Shown: positions 44,659 through 54,064, counted from the first letter of the stretch. The stretch: DNA of 64,000 nt from Streptomyces tirandamycinicus (GCF_003097515.1 NZ_CP029188.1:1789001-1853000); one strand, 5' to 3'. The notes: generated from the letters alone by a model not told the origin. Numbers and translations: made by a program.

Positions 44659-44820
44659 ACGAACCGCACCGCGCGGACGCACGACCGGGACCGACCCGCC
44701 GGACGAACCGCACCGCGCGGACGCACGACCGGGACCGACCCGCCGGACGAACCGCACCGCGCGGACGCACGACCGGGACCGACCCGCCGGACGAGACCGC
44801 ACCGCGCGGACGCACGGCCC
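44659..44820. repeat. 44-bp tandem repeat, three perfect copies plus a partial
   Basis: Exact units at 44659-44702, 44703-44746 and 44747-44790, then an imperfect unit with a one-base insertion to about 44820. The unit starts ACGAACCGCACCGCGCGGAC. It lies upstream of rsfS and downstream of the LCP gene. Confidence 0.95.
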
Positions 44821-44872
44821 GGTCACCCGGGGCCGCGGGCCGCTCCGTCACGCGGCTCACGGGCCGGTCGGC

Positions 44873-46681
44873 TCATCTGGGCTCGTAGTCCTGGCCGAGT
44901 ACGACCAGCACATCGGCGTTCGAGGCCGCCTCGCCCTTCCCGACCGCGCTCTCGTCCAGGCCCAGGGTCTTGGCGACCTCCACGGCGTTCTGCTTCTGCG
45001 CCGCGTCACCGTAGACGACCCGCGTCGACGACCCCGGGTCCGCCGTCCCGGCGTCCACGAACGCGTATCCGCCGTTCACCAGGACGATCCTGGTGCTCTC
45101 GGTCGCGTCGCCGTCGCCGGTGGCGTTGCGGACGGCCACCCGGACCGCCGCGCCCTGCTCCGGTGCGCTGACGCGGCCGCCCAGGACGTCCTTCACCACA
45201 CCGTCGGCGACTTCCCGGCTGAGTGTGCCGTCGTCCTGGACGGGCAGTACGGCGGTCTTGTAGTCGCCGCCCTTGGCGCGCTCGGCGAGCTTCGCGAGCG
45301 AAGCCCCGAGGTCCTTCTCGGGCAGCGACGGGTCCAGGATCTGGGCCAGGGTCTCGATGGTCACCGTGGCGGACGCCGGGTCGCTCGGCATCTTCCGCAG
45401 CACGCCGTACATGACCTGCCCGAACCGCTGCAGCTGCTCGGCCTCGGCCTCTCCCGGGGCGCGGTAGGTGGCGTAGGCGACGGCCGTGCGGCCGGTGAGC
45501 GTCTGGTTCTCGCCCTCCTTCACCAGGGGCGCGTCGCCCTTCCGCGCTCCGGGCACGACCGTGTCGGTGGTGATGTCGATGCCCCCGACCAGCTCGACGA
45601 GGTTCTCCAGGTACGGGGTGTCCAGGCGCCAGGTGCCGGTGATCCGGGTGCCGAGGAGAGTGCCGACGGCCTCGCGCGTGCCCGTGGTGCCGTCCTCGTC
45701 GACGGACTTGCCGAGGGTGGTCGCGACCCCCTCGTCGTCGGCGACGGAGAGCGAGTTCGGCAGCAGCACGGTGGTGCCCTGCCTGGTGGTGGCGTTGTCC
45801 ACGAGAAGGGCGGTCGACGTGCCCTTCTTCTTGGTGTTGTGGAGGTGCAGGACGATCACGTCCCGCTTCTGCGGACCGGTCGCGGTGGTCTGGGCGCCCC
45901 CGGGGTCCGAGGTGCCGGGCAGCTTGCCCGCGTACCAGAGGTAGCCGACGCCGCCGGCGACGACGAGGGCCAGGACGACGGCGAGGGCCACGACCCGGTT
46001 GCGGCCGCGCCGCTTGGCCTCCTCGCGGCGCTCGGAACGGCTCTCGGTGAACTTGAGCCAGTCGATGACGTCCTCGGAGTCCTCGTCCGGCTCCTCGACG
46101 AAGGAGAACTGCTCGGTGCGGTACTCGCCGTCGTCACCGGCCGCGGGACGGCGCTGCCCGGGCACGGCCGGGCCGTCCCGGTCCGGCTCGGCCGGGGCAG
46201 GACCCCGGTGCTCGTCGGGTCGCGGCGGGGCGGCGGGCTGCTGCCCGGGCGGCGCGCTCCACTGGCCGTCGGTGCCGACGGGCACCGGCCGGCCCGTGCC
46301 GTGGCCGTGGGCAGGGCCGTCGTAGCCGTACCCGTAGCCGTCCCCGGGCGGTTGCTCCCGGCCGTAGGGGTCGTACGGCTGCGGCTGCGTGTCCTGGGGC
46401 TGCTGGTGCGCGTGCTGCTGGGGTTGCGCGTAGGGGTCGTAGCCGTACCCGTGGGACGCCGCTGTCGGCGGCTGCTCGTGCTGCGGCTGGTACTGCTCCT
46501 GGGACGGCCGGCCGTACGCGTCGTAGCCGTGGGACTGCGGGTCGTGCTGGGACTGCTGGGACTGCTGGGGCTGCTGGGGCTGCTGGTAGACCGGCTGCCC
46601 GTACTCGTCGTAGCCGACGATCCGCGGCTGCTGCGGGTGGTACGGGTCGTACGGGTCGTACGGGTACTGCTGGTCGTTCAC
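44873..46681 (-). CDS. LCP/LytR_C family cell-wall protein
   Basis: A 602-residue protein. Residues 1-160 are Tyr/Gln/Pro-rich and disordered (PYDPYDPYHPQ); one membrane helix spans 230-250; an LCP-like domain spans about 265-400 and a LytR C-terminal domain about 505-600 (VRVAVRNATGDG). LCP proteins attach glycopolymers to peptidoglycan. In S. coelicolor a transferase called PdtA is, from memory, encoded beside nadD and rsfS; this is probably its positional counterpart. I do not see the usual LCP arginine/aspartate motifs clearly. The GTG at 46681 has GAGGGG upstream. Confidence 0.8.
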   Translation of the reverse strand: MNDQQYPYDPYDPYHPQQPRIVGYDEYGQPVYQQPQQPQQSQQSQHDPQSHGYDAYGRPSQEQYQPQHEQPPTAASHGYGYDPYAQPQQHAHQQPQDTQPQPYDPYGREQPPGDGYGYGYDGPAHGHGTGRPVPVGTDGQWSAPPGQQPAAPPRPDEHRGPAPAEPDRDGPAVPGQRRPAAGDDGEYRTEQFSFVEEPDEDSEDVIDWLKFTESRSERREEAKRRGRNRVVALAVVLALVVAGGVGYLWYAGKLPGTSDPGGAQTTATGPQKRDVIVLHLHNTKKKGTSTALLVDNATTRQGTTVLLPNSLSVADDEGVATTLGKSVDEDGTTGTREAVGTLLGTRITGTWRLDTPYLENLVELVGGIDITTDTVVPGARKGDAPLVKEGENQTLTGRTAVAYATYRAPGEAEAEQLQRFGQVMYGVLRKMPSDPASATVTIETLAQILDPSLPEKDLGASLAKLAERAKGGDYKTAVLPVQDDGTLSREVADGVVKDVLGGRVSAPEQGAAVRVAVRNATGDGDATESTRIVLVNGGYAFVDAGTADPGSSTRVVYGDAAQKQNAVEVAKTLGLDESAVGKGEAASNADVLVVLGQDYEPR

Positions 46682-46700
46682 CGGTGCCCCTCTCCGTGGC

Positions 46701-47321
46701 TCACTCGCCGCGGTACAACTGGCGCTTGTCGATGTAGCGCACCACGCCGTCCGGCACCAGATACCAGACCGGATCGCCCTGCGCGACCCTCGCCCGGCAG
46801 TCGGTGGACGAGATCGCCAGCGCCGGCACCTCCACCAGGGAGACGCCGCCCTTGGGGAGCCCGTCGTCCGTGAGGTCGTGCCCCGGCCGGGTGACGCCGA
46901 TGAAGTGCGCGAGGGAGAACAGCTCCTCCGCGTCCCGCCAGGTGAGGATCTGGGAGAGCGCGTCGGCCCCGGTGATGAAGAAGAGGTCCGAGTCGGTGTT
47001 GAGCGCCCGCAGGTCCCGGAGGGTGTCGATGGTGTACGTCGGCCCGCCGCGGTCGATGTCGATGCGGCTGACGGAGAACTGCGGGTTGGAAGCCGTGGCG
47101 ATGACCGTCATCAGATAGCGGTCCTCCGCCGGCGACACCGCCTTGTGGCTCTTCTGCCACGGCTGTCCGGTCGGTACGAACACCACCTCGTCGAGGTGGA
47201 ACAGGGCCGCCACCTCACTGGCGGCCACCAGGTGTCCATGGTGGATCGGGTCGAACGTCCCGCCCATGACGCCGAGTCGGCGCTTGCCGCGGCCGGTCGT
47301 AGGCACTTCCTGCTGTCCCAT
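46701..47321 (-). CDS. nadD: Nicotinate-nucleotide adenylyltransferase
   Basis: A 206-residue enzyme. The nucleotidyltransferase motif is [15 protein letters not shown]; the C-terminal ISSTDCR is the conserved SxTxxR. It makes deamido-NAD from NaMN and ATP. The ATG at 47321 (MGQQEVPTT) is chosen; a longer frame is composition-driven. It ends 19 bp before the LCP gene, so the two are likely one operon. Confidence 0.95.
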   Translation of the reverse strand: MGQQEVPTTGRGKRRLGVMGGTFDPIHHGHLVAASEVAALFHLDEVVFVPTGQPWQKSHKAVSPAEDRYLMTVIATASNPQFSVSRIDIDRGGPTYTIDTLRDLRALNTDSDLFFITGADALSQILTWRDAEELFSLAHFIGVTRPGHDLTDDGLPKGGVSLVEVPALAISSTDCRARVAQGDPVWYLVPDGVVRYIDKRQLYRGE

Positions 47322-47359
47322 GCGTGCAGAGCCTACTGGCACGGCCGTTCGGATACGGC

Positions 47360-47521
47360 TCAGCGGTCGCGGTTGAAGCGGGTGGTGATCCACAGCAGCA
47401 GGAGCAGCGCGGCCAGCGCGCCGAAGCCGGTGAGGTAGGGGCTGAGGCTTTGGTGGTTGCCACCGTGCTCGGCGTCCTCGGCGAGAGTGACCAGGGTGGC
47501 GGCGGTGCTGGCGAGACTCAT
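47360..47521 (-). CDS. 53-residue single-pass membrane protein
   Basis: [20 protein letters not shown] begins a protein with a Gly/Asn/His-rich spacer, one membrane helix (about residues 32-47, [17 protein letters not shown]) and a basic C-terminus (RFNRDR). The composition is clearly protein-like and the helix is positioned with a positive inside end. The gap to nadD is 38 bp. A short protein of unknown function, below the usual calling cutoff. Confidence 0.75.
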   Translation of the reverse strand: MSLASTAATLVTLAEDAEHGGNHQSLSPYLTGFGALAALLLLLWITTRFNRDR

Positions 47522-47823
47522 CTTCTGCAGGCCCTATCGATCGGAGTCGGAGCGGAGACTTCGGGCACATCGTATGCGTGCGCTCCGGGCACGCTCACGC
47601 CGACTCAGTCGTTGCCGGTCCACCGGCCCGTTCCACCACCGGGCGCGGTGTCCGCCGGACGGGCGCCGCCATGGTGAGACCGGGGCCCGGCGGAGTTGTC
47701 CACAGCCCCCGCCGCTTCGCGACCCCAGCGCCTAGTGTGGGGTCTGTCAGGGGACGGGGCACGACCCGTGACGACGGCAGGACGCGTCAGGAAGCAGGGC
47801 GCGCGAAGAACCAGGGGGCCACC
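47522..47823. other. Divergent gap between the small membrane gene and the M48 gene
   Basis: 302 bp. TAGTGT at about 47733-47738 could be a -10 for the plus-strand M48 gene, with no clear -35. Nothing else is seen. Confidence 0.4.
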
Positions 47824-48960
47824 ATGACCGACCGCAGTTCCGAGAACGTGCCGGGCAGGCACCGCACCCGCTTCCCGGGGATCTCCTCACGGGCCTACGA
47901 GCATCCGGCGGACCGTTCGGCGCTGGTCGCCCTGCGCAGGCTGAGCGGATTCGACACGGTGTTCAAGGCGCTCAGCGGGCTGCTGCCCGAGCGCAGCCTG
48001 CGGCTGCTCTTCCTGTCCGACTCGGTGCGGGTGAGCGAGACCCAGTTCGCACACCTGCACACGATGCTGCGCGACGCCTGCTACATCCTGGACCTGGAGA
48101 AGGTCCCGCAGATGTACGTCACGCAGGACCCGAAGCCGAACGCCATGTGCATCGGCCTGGACGAGCCGATCATCACGGTCACCACCGGCCTGGTGGAGCT
48201 GCTCGACGAGGAGGAGATGCGGGCGGTGGTGGGCCACGAGGTGGGGCACGCCCTGTCCGGCCACTCCGTCTACCGCACGATCCTGCTGTTCCTCACCAAC
48301 CTCGCGGTGAAGGTGGCCTGGATTCCGCTGGGCAACATGGCCGTCATGGCGATCGTGACCGCGCTGCGGGAGTGGTTCCGCAAGTCGGAGCTGTCCGCGG
48401 ACCGGGCCGGGCTCCTGGTGGGCCAGGATCTGCAGGCCTCGATGCGCGGCCTGATGAAGATCGCGGGTGGCAACCATCTGCACGAGATGAACGTGGACTC
48501 CTTCCTGGAGCAGGCCGAGGAGTACGAGGCCGGGGGCGACCTGCGGGACTCGGTGCTCAAGATCCTCAACATGCTGCCCAGGACGCATCCGTTCACCACC
48601 GTGCGCGCCGCCGAGCTGAAGAAGTGGGCGGAGAGCCGTGACTACCAGCGGATCATGGACGGCCACTACCCGCGGCGCACGGAGGACAAGGACGCCTCCG
48701 TCAGCGACTCGTTCCGCGAGTCCGCCTCCCACTACGCGGACTCGGTGCGCGGCAGCAAGGATCCGCTGATGAAGCTGGTGGGGGACATAGCCGGCGGCGC
48801 CGGCGACCTGGGCGGCCGGCTGCGGGACAGGTTCACCGGTGCCGCGGCCGGCGGGAACCGCGGCGGCGGCAACGGCGGCGGCAACGGGAGCGGCCCGAAG
48901 GACGACGGGACCGGTTCCGGGGACGACGGCCCCGGGGCGACGGGTCAGCGCGAGGGCTGA
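47824..48960 (+). CDS. M48 family zinc metalloprotease
   Basis: A 378-residue protein. The HEXXH motif is GHEVGHALSGH near residue 140; the third ligand is in KSELSADRAG. A hydrophobic pair of helices (about 155-190) lies just after the HEXXH. The tail (340-378) is Gly/Asp-rich and disordered. It resembles HtpX/Oma1-like M48 proteases of unknown substrate. The ATG at 47824 is chosen because upstream frame residues are low-complexity. It overlaps the convergent next gene by 16 bp. Confidence 0.9.
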   Translation: MTDRSSENVPGRHRTRFPGISSRAYEHPADRSALVALRRLSGFDTVFKALSGLLPERSLRLLFLSDSVRVSETQFAHLHTMLRDACYILDLEKVPQMYVTQDPKPNAMCIGLDEPIITVTTGLVELLDEEEMRAVVGHEVGHALSGHSVYRTILLFLTNLAVKVAWIPLGNMAVMAIVTALREWFRKSELSADRAGLLVGQDLQASMRGLMKIAGGNHLHEMNVDSFLEQAEEYEAGGDLRDSVLKILNMLPRTHPFTTVRAAELKKWAESRDYQRIMDGHYPRRTEDKDASVSDSFRESASHYADSVRGSKDPLMKLVGDIAGGAGDLGGRLRDRFTGAAAGGNRGGGNGGGNGSGPKDDGTGSGDDGPGATGQREG

Positions 48961-50045
48961 CCGGCGCTGGAGAGGGTGCCGCAGACCGCTGCCGCGGCGC
49001 GGCCGGAGTCGTACGGGTCGGTTCCGGCCGGTCCCTTGCCGGTCGCCCGCTGGCCCGCCAGCAGCGGCTGCATCACCGCGGCCGCGTCGGCCGCGCACGA
49101 CATCGGGCCCGCCTGGGTGTAGCTGAGCAGCAGCTCGGCCCGGTGAGCGCGCAGATCGTCGCGGTCGAAGCGGAAGTGCAGTTGCCGCCGCACGGTGAAG
49201 AGGGAGGCATCGTCCGCGGTCCGGCCGTCCGCACCGGCGGCCGCGCCCTCTCCCGCCCCGGCGGGGCGCACCGTGTAGGCGAAGGTGTGGTCCGTGGTCA
49301 CCTCCAGCGCGTCGGGACCGGCCTCGGCGAAGGCCAGTGCGCCGCGGACCCGTACCTCCGGGGAGGCCAGGGCGACGCGGTCCGGGTCGAAGCGGACGAG
49401 CCACCCTGTCGCCGCGTGGCGCCCGTCGTCCTCGGGGTCGTTCATCGACCGGTCGAACTGGTTCAGCTGGTCCGGGTCGAGCAGTACCCGCACGGGCCGT
49501 ACGGCGCCCTCGGTGAGGACCGCGGGGTCGAGGGAGGACCCCACCAGGTAGTCCTTGGCGATGGTCAGCGCGGTCATCACCTGGTCGTCCGAGAAGTTCC
49601 TGGTGTGCCGTACCGCCGGAAGGGTGATGCCGGCGGCCCCGGCACGGAAGTCCGCTGCGGGGCTGCGGGCGTACAGACCGGCCGGGTCACCAGCCGCCAC
49701 GGTTCCCTCGGGAGCGAGCGGGACGACGGTGCTCCGCAGCGCCTGGACGGGCTGGGGCTCGGGCGGCCGGTAGGGGTGGCGCACGCCCATGTAGAGCGCG
49801 GCACCGAAGGCCATGGCGATCAGCAGCACCAGCACCAGGAAGTGCCTGGGCCCCTTGCGCAGTCCCCATCCGGGCCGGCTGCGGACGGCCCTGGCGTGGT
49901 CGCCCATCCGCTCCTGCGCGGAGAACTCCTGGAGCCGGGCAGCACGGACGAACGATTCGTCGAAGACGACGGACCGGTATTCGTCGTCGTTTCCGCCGGG
50001 GAGCCCCTCGGGTGTCCCCTCAGGTGGGTCTCCACGCCCTGCCAT
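48945..50045 (-). CDS. Membrane protein with SVVFDE motif, paralogue 1
   Basis: A 366-residue protein. Residues 25-46 hold the motif SVVFDESFVRAARLQEFSAQ. A membrane helix follows (about 69-88) and then a ~275-residue extracellular domain that includes YTQAGPMSCAADAAAVM near the C-terminus. No enzyme family is recognised. In S. coelicolor proteins at this position have been implicated in spore envelope formation, from memory. The ATG at 50045 lies 6 bp after a TACCCT -10-like hexamer, so the mRNA is likely leaderless. Confidence 0.85.
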   Translation of the reverse strand: MAGRGDPPEGTPEGLPGGNDDEYRSVVFDESFVRAARLQEFSAQERMGDHARAVRSRPGWGLRKGPRHFLVLVLLIAMAFGAALYMGVRHPYRPPEPQPVQALRSTVVPLAPEGTVAAGDPAGLYARSPAADFRAGAAGITLPAVRHTRNFSDDQVMTALTIAKDYLVGSSLDPAVLTEGAVRPVRVLLDPDQLNQFDRSMNDPEDDGRHAATGWLVRFDPDRVALASPEVRVRGALAFAEAGPDALEVTTDHTFAYTVRPAGAGEGAAAGADGRTADDASLFTVRRQLHFRFDRDDLRAHRAELLLSYTQAGPMSCAADAAAVMQPLLAGQRATGKGPAGTDPYDSGRAAAAVCGTLSSAGQPSR

Positions 50046-50051
50046 ACCTTC

Positions 50052-50057
50052 AGGGTA
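50052..50057 (-). promoter_or_regulatory. Leaderless-type -10 of the first SVVFDE gene
   Basis: TACCCT-GAAGGT-ATG on the minus strand; the hexamer is 6 bp before the start codon. TTTACG 16 bp upstream is a possible -35. Confidence 0.65.
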
Positions 50058-50121
50058 GGTCTGTGGACGTCCACGTAAACGCGGCGCGGGACGCCGCGTG
50101 GCCGCGGACGGGCCGGCCGGG

Positions 50122-50727
50122 TCAGGGCGTGCGCGGGACCGCGGAGACGGGAGGCGCGGAGTACTCGGCCGAGGCGGAGGGATGCGTACCGCGGTCCGGG
50201 ACGGTGCCCCGGGCGGGCACGTCGACGCCGGTGGTGGTCGGTGTGGGCACGCGGTCCTGGCGGCCGGCAGCCGCCCCCCGGTACACGGCCGTGAAGGCCA
50301 GGGCCACCATGCCGACGCCCATCACCACGGCGAGGACCCAGGCGACCGGACGGTACCAGCGGGCGGCCCCACGGTAGGGCCGCAGCGCGCCTCCGTGCGG
50401 TCCGTAGGGGTCCGCGTAGCCGTCGAGGCCGTCGGGGTCGAGGTCACCGTGGCCTCGCTCCCGGCCGTAGTCGGCTGGGCCCCGGCCGTCGTCGTAGAGC
50501 TCGTCGTCGGCGGGACCGGCGCCGGAGCGGGCGCGCGCCGCCTCGGCCTCCGCACGGGCCTGCGCGGCCGCGAGGAGCCGCTCGACCGCGCTCGGTTCGT
50601 GGATCTCGGCCGCCCTGACGAAGTCCTCGTCGAACACCACGGAGGCGAAGTCCTGGTCCGCGCCTCCGCGGTCGTCGTCGGGCTCCCAGCCGTCCGGGAA
50701 CGGCCTGCCCCCCACGTCGTCCGGCAC
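50122..50727 (-). CDS. Membrane protein with SVVFDE motif, paralogue 2
   Basis: A 201-residue protein. The motif SVVFDEDFVRAAEIHEPSAV is at residues 29-48, matching paralogue 1 in 15 of 20 positions or so. An acidic, Tyr/Gly/Asp-rich linker follows, then one membrane helix (about 146-168) and a short extracytoplasmic tail. The GTG at 50727 lies 6 bp after a TACCCT with TGACGA 17 bp upstream, a good leaderless promoter. A longer frame to 50790 would cover this promoter. Confidence 0.85.
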   Translation of the reverse strand: MPDDVGGRPFPDGWEPDDDRGGADQDFASVVFDEDFVRAAEIHEPSAVERLLAAAQARAEAEAARARSGAGPADDELYDDGRGPADYGRERGHGDLDPDGLDGYADPYGPHGGALRPYRGAARWYRPVAWVLAVVMGVGMVALAFTAVYRGAAAGRQDRVPTPTTTGVDVPARGTVPDRGTHPSASAEYSAPPVSAVPRTP

Positions 50728-50733
50728 CCCTTC

Positions 50734-50762
50734 AGGGTAGACCTGGGCGTGGGTTTTCGTCA
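50734..50762 (-). promoter_or_regulatory. Leaderless promoter of the second SVVFDE gene
   Basis: On the minus strand TGACGA (50757-50762), 17-bp spacer, TACCCT (50734-50739), then GAAGGG and the GTG start. The -10 to start segment TACCCTGAAGG is identical to that of paralogue 1. Confidence 0.8.
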
Positions 50763-50793
50763 GGGAGTGGGGGCAACCGACCGCACCCATCCG

Positions 50794-52077
50794 TCACCGG
50801 GTGTGACCGTCCCCCGTCACGATGTACTTGGTCGAGGTCAGCTCGGGCAGGCCCATCGGGCCGCGGGCGTGCAGCTTCTGCGTGGAGATCCCGATCTCGG
50901 CGCCGAAGCCGAACTGACCGCCGTCGGTGAAGCGGGTGGACGCGTTCACGGCCACCGTCGTCGAGTCCACCAGCCGGGTGAAACGGCGGGCGGCCGCCTG
51001 GGAGGTGGTGACGATGGCCTCGGTGTGCCCGGAGGACCACAGGCGGATGTGCTCGACGGCCTTGTCGAGGGAGTCCACCACGGCCGCGGCGATGTCGTAG
51101 GACAGGTACTCGGTCTCCCAGTCCTCGTCCGTGGCCGGCACGACCGTGGCCTTGGAGCCCTCGGCGAGCGCGAGGGTGCGCTCGTCGGCGTGGACGGTGA
51201 CACCGGCCTCCGCGAGGGCTTGCAGGGCCCGGGGCAGGAACGCCCCGGCGATGTCCTGGTGGACCAGGAGGGTCTCGGCGGCGTTGCACACGCTGGGCCG
51301 CTGGGCCTTGGAGTTGACCAGGATCTCGACGGCCATGTCGAGATCGGCCTGGGCGTCGACGTAGACGTGGCAGTTGCCGGTGCCGGTCTCGATGACCGGG
51401 ACGGTGGACTCCTCGACCACGGTCCGGATCAGCGAGGCGCCGCCGCGCGGGATGAGGACGTCGACGAGACCGCGGGCGCGCATCAGCTCCCGCACGGATT
51501 CGCGGCTCTCACCGGGGACGAGCTGCACGGCGTCCGCGGGCAGCCCGGAGCCGCCGACGGCGTCCCGCACCACCCGCACCAGGGCGGTGTTGGAGGAGTA
51601 CGCGGAGGAGGAGCCGCGGAGCAGCACGGCGTTGCCGGACTTCAGGCACAGCGCGGCGGCGTCCACCGTCACGTTCGGCCGGGCCTCGTAGATGATGCCG
51701 ACGACGCCGAGGGGGACGCGGACCTGGCGCAGGTCGATCCCGTTGGGGAGGGTCGAGCCGCGGACGACCTCGCCGACCGGGTCGGGCAGCGCGGCGACGT
51801 GCCGGACGTCCGCGGCGATGGCCCGCACCCGCTCCGGGGTCAGGGTGAGCCTGTCGACGATCGCCTCGCTGGTGCCGGCCTCCCGGGCGCGGGCGATGTC
51901 CTCGGCGTTGGCCTCGACGATCTCGCTGGTCCGCACCTCGAGGGCGTCGGCGATCGCCAGCAGGGCGTCGTCCTTGACCGCGCGCGGAAGTGGCGCGATG
52001 TCGGCGGCCGCGGCGCGGGCCCGGTAGGCGGCCCGGGTGACCGGGGTCAGGTTGTCGTACGGCGAGAGCGAGGTCAT
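50794..52077 (-). CDS. proA: Gamma-glutamyl phosphate reductase
   Basis: A 427-residue aldehyde-dehydrogenase-fold enzyme. The catalytic Cys is in [40 protein letters not shown] and PRGGASLI are typical. It reduces gamma-glutamyl phosphate with NADPH to glutamate semialdehyde in proline synthesis. The ATG at 52077 has a TACCCT 6 bp upstream and no Shine-Dalgarno. proB lies two genes upstream on the same strand. Confidence 0.96.
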   Translation of the reverse strand: MTSLSPYDNLTPVTRAAYRARAAAADIAPLPRAVKDDALLAIADALEVRTSEIVEANAEDIARAREAGTSEAIVDRLTLTPERVRAIAADVRHVAALPDPVGEVVRGSTLPNGIDLRQVRVPLGVVGIIYEARPNVTVDAAALCLKSGNAVLLRGSSSAYSSNTALVRVVRDAVGGSGLPADAVQLVPGESRESVRELMRARGLVDVLIPRGGASLIRTVVEESTVPVIETGTGNCHVYVDAQADLDMAVEILVNSKAQRPSVCNAAETLLVHQDIAGAFLPRALQALAEAGVTVHADERTLALAEGSKATVVPATDEDWETEYLSYDIAAAVVDSLDKAVEHIRLWSSGHTEAIVTTSQAAARRFTRLVDSTTVAVNASTRFTDGGQFGFGAEIGISTQKLHARGPMGLPELTSTKYIVTGDGHTR

Positions 52078-52083
52078 GCCCGC

Positions 52084-52089
52084 AGGGTA
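52084..52089 (-). promoter_or_regulatory. Leaderless-type -10 of proA
   Basis: TACCCT-GCGGGC-ATG on the minus strand. The hexamer is 6 bp before the start. The -35 is weak. Confidence 0.55.
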
Positions 52090-52220
52090 ATGCGCACGCT
52101 GCGGACATCCCTCACGTATTCCGCACTGCGAGACGTGACGGACCGGGCGCTGGTACGGGACGGGGGCTTCCCCGGCGGCGGCCGGCCCGGTCGCGGACGC
52201 CGGTTCCGGGGCCGCCGTCG

Positions 52221-52787
52221 TCAGAAAGGGTGAACGCCGACGGGCGTGGCCGGGGGCGGCCCGTACCCTTCGGCGATGCGCTGGTGGTAGGTCTCGCGGT
52301 CGATGACCTCCAGGCCGACGATCTCCCACGGCGGCAGCTTGGCACTGGAGCGGTGCTCGCCCCACAGGCGCAGGGCGACCGCGGCGGCGTCGTGCAGGTC
52401 CCGGGCCTCCTCCCAGTAGCGGATCTCGGCGTGGTCGTCGGCGTACCGGCTGGTGAGCAGGAACGGATGGTCGTGGGCGAGCTGCTCCAGCCCGCGTCTG
52501 ACCTCGTTCAGCGGCGCCTCCGCACCCGAGACGCAGAGGGTGATGTGCCACAGCCGGGACAGGGCCCGCTCACCGGCGTGCGGCTCGGTGTCCTCGCCTG
52601 CCTCGCGCTCCCTCCGGTGGGGCCCGTCGGCCCGGGTGAGGCCGTCCCCGGCGCCGAGGTCCGCGGGCCGTTCGAGGTCGGGTCCCGCGTCCACACTGCT
52701 CAGGGCGCGCTGCTCCCCAACGGACCTGCGGGCGTGGGTGGTTGCCCGTGTCCCACGGGGCGCCGCCCCTGGGCGCGCTCGTCTCAC
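52221..52787 (-). CDS. Unknown protein between proA and proB
   Basis: A 188-residue protein. The first ~75 residues are Arg/Ala-rich and variable. The C-terminal ~110 residues look conserved: [38 protein letters not shown] and [17 protein letters not shown]. The pattern suggests a small alpha-beta domain; no family is recognised. The GTG at 52787 has AGGAGG 6 bp upstream, a strong ribosome site. Confidence 0.75.
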   Translation of the reverse strand: MRRARPGAAPRGTRATTHARRSVGEQRALSSVDAGPDLERPADLGAGDGLTRADGPHRREREAGEDTEPHAGERALSRLWHITLCVSGAEAPLNEVRRGLEQLAHDHPFLLTSRYADDHAEIRYWEEARDLHDAAAVALRLWGEHRSSAKLPPWEIVGLEVIDRETYHQRIAEGYGPPPATPVGVHPF

Positions 52788-52930
52788 CGGCGGCCTCCTG
52801 TCGATGCGTCGTGGTGCCGAACCCCGCCTTACCCCCCCTGACAAAGTTGACCAGTCCGGGGCCGGTGGTGGGGCGGTTTTGATGAAGGTCCCTGCCGGAG
52901 GGCCGGACTTTCAGCCGTTTCAGGGTGGCG

Positions 52931-54058
52931 TCAGGGGTTCAGGACGACGAGGTCGTCCCTGTGTACGACCTCTCGCTCGTAGGCGGGACCGAGTTCCCTG
53001 GCGAGGTCGCGGGTGGAGCGGCCCAGCAGCAGGGGGAGTTCCCTGGAGTCGTAGTTCACCAGGCCCCGGGCGACGGCCCGGCCCCCGGCGTCCCGCAACT
53101 CCACCGGGTCCCCGGCGGTGAACTCGCCGTCGACCGCCGCGATTCCCGCGGGCAGCAGGGACTTCCGGCCCTCCACCACGGCCTGTACGGCCCCGTCGTC
53201 GAGGGTGAGCGCGCCCTGCGGGGTGGAGGCGTGGGCGAGCCAGAGCAGCCGGTCGGCGGACCGCCGTCCGGTGCGGCGGAAGTAGGTGCCGGTGTCCCGT
53301 CCGGCGAGAGCGTCGGCGGCACGGGAGGCGGAGGTGAGGACGACCGGGACGCCGGCCGCCGCGGCGATCCGGGCCGCCTCCACCTTGGTGACCATGCCGC
53401 CGGTGCCGACGCCGGCCTTGCCGGCCGAGCCGATCTCCACGCCCGCCAGGTCGGCGGGCCCGCCGACCTCCGCGATCCGGGAGGTGCCGGGCCTGCCCGG
53501 GTCGCCGTCGTAGAGGCCGTCCACGTCGGAGAGCAGCACCAGCAGATCGGCGCGGACGAGGTGGGCGACGAGGGCCGCGAGCCGGTCGTTGTCCCCGAAG
53601 CGGATCTCGTCCGTGGCGACGGTGTCGTTCTCGTTGACGACCGGGACGGCGCCCATGGCGAGGAGCTGGTCGAGGGTGCGGTAGGCGTTGCGGTAGTGGG
53701 CGCGCCGGCTGGTGTCGTCGGTGGTGAGGAGCACCTGCCCGACGCGGACACCGTAGCGGGCGAAGGAGGCGGTGTAGCGGGCGACCAGCAGGCCCTGGCC
53801 GACGCTGGCGGCGGCTTGCTGACGGGCCAGGTCCTTGGGCCGGCGGGCCAGCCCGAGCGGTGCGAGCCCGGCGGCGATGGCGCCGCTGGAGACGAGCACT
53901 ATCTCCTTCTCACCGCCGCTGCGGACCTTGGCCAGCACGTCCACCAGGGCGTCCACCCGGTCGGCGTCGAGTCCCCCGGAGGCCGTGGTGAGCGAGGACG
54001 AGCCCACCTTCACGACGACTCTGCGTGCTTCCGTCACATGCTGCCTTGCCACTGTCAC
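52931..54058 (-). CDS. proB: Glutamate 5-kinase
   Basis: A 375-residue enzyme with an amino-acid-kinase domain (1-265; VVVKVGSSSLT, VSSGAIAAG, NENDTVATDEIRFGDNDRLAA) and a C-terminal PUA domain (about 285-370). It catalyses the first step of proline synthesis and is feedback-inhibited by proline. The GTG at 54058 lies 6 bp after TAGATT; a GTG two codons later is possible. Confidence 0.96.
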   Translation of the reverse strand: MTVARQHVTEARRVVVKVGSSSLTTASGGLDADRVDALVDVLAKVRSGGEKEIVLVSSGAIAAGLAPLGLARRPKDLARQQAAASVGQGLLVARYTASFARYGVRVGQVLLTTDDTSRRAHYRNAYRTLDQLLAMGAVPVVNENDTVATDEIRFGDNDRLAALVAHLVRADLLVLLSDVDGLYDGDPGRPGTSRIAEVGGPADLAGVEIGSAGKAGVGTGGMVTKVEAARIAAAAGVPVVLTSASRAADALAGRDTGTYFRRTGRRSADRLLWLAHASTPQGALTLDDGAVQAVVEGRKSLLPAGIAAVDGEFTAGDPVELRDAGGRAVARGLVNYDSRELPLLLGRSTRDLARELGPAYEREVVHRDDLVVLNP

Positions 54059-54064
54059 GTGGCG

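Noticed and set aside
44659..44820. CRISPR-like array
   Set aside because: The units are contiguous identical copies without unique spacers, and there are no cas genes.
44573..46873. Long plus-strand open frame of about 760 codons
   Set aside because: Shadow of the LCP gene, starting inside the 44-bp repeat.
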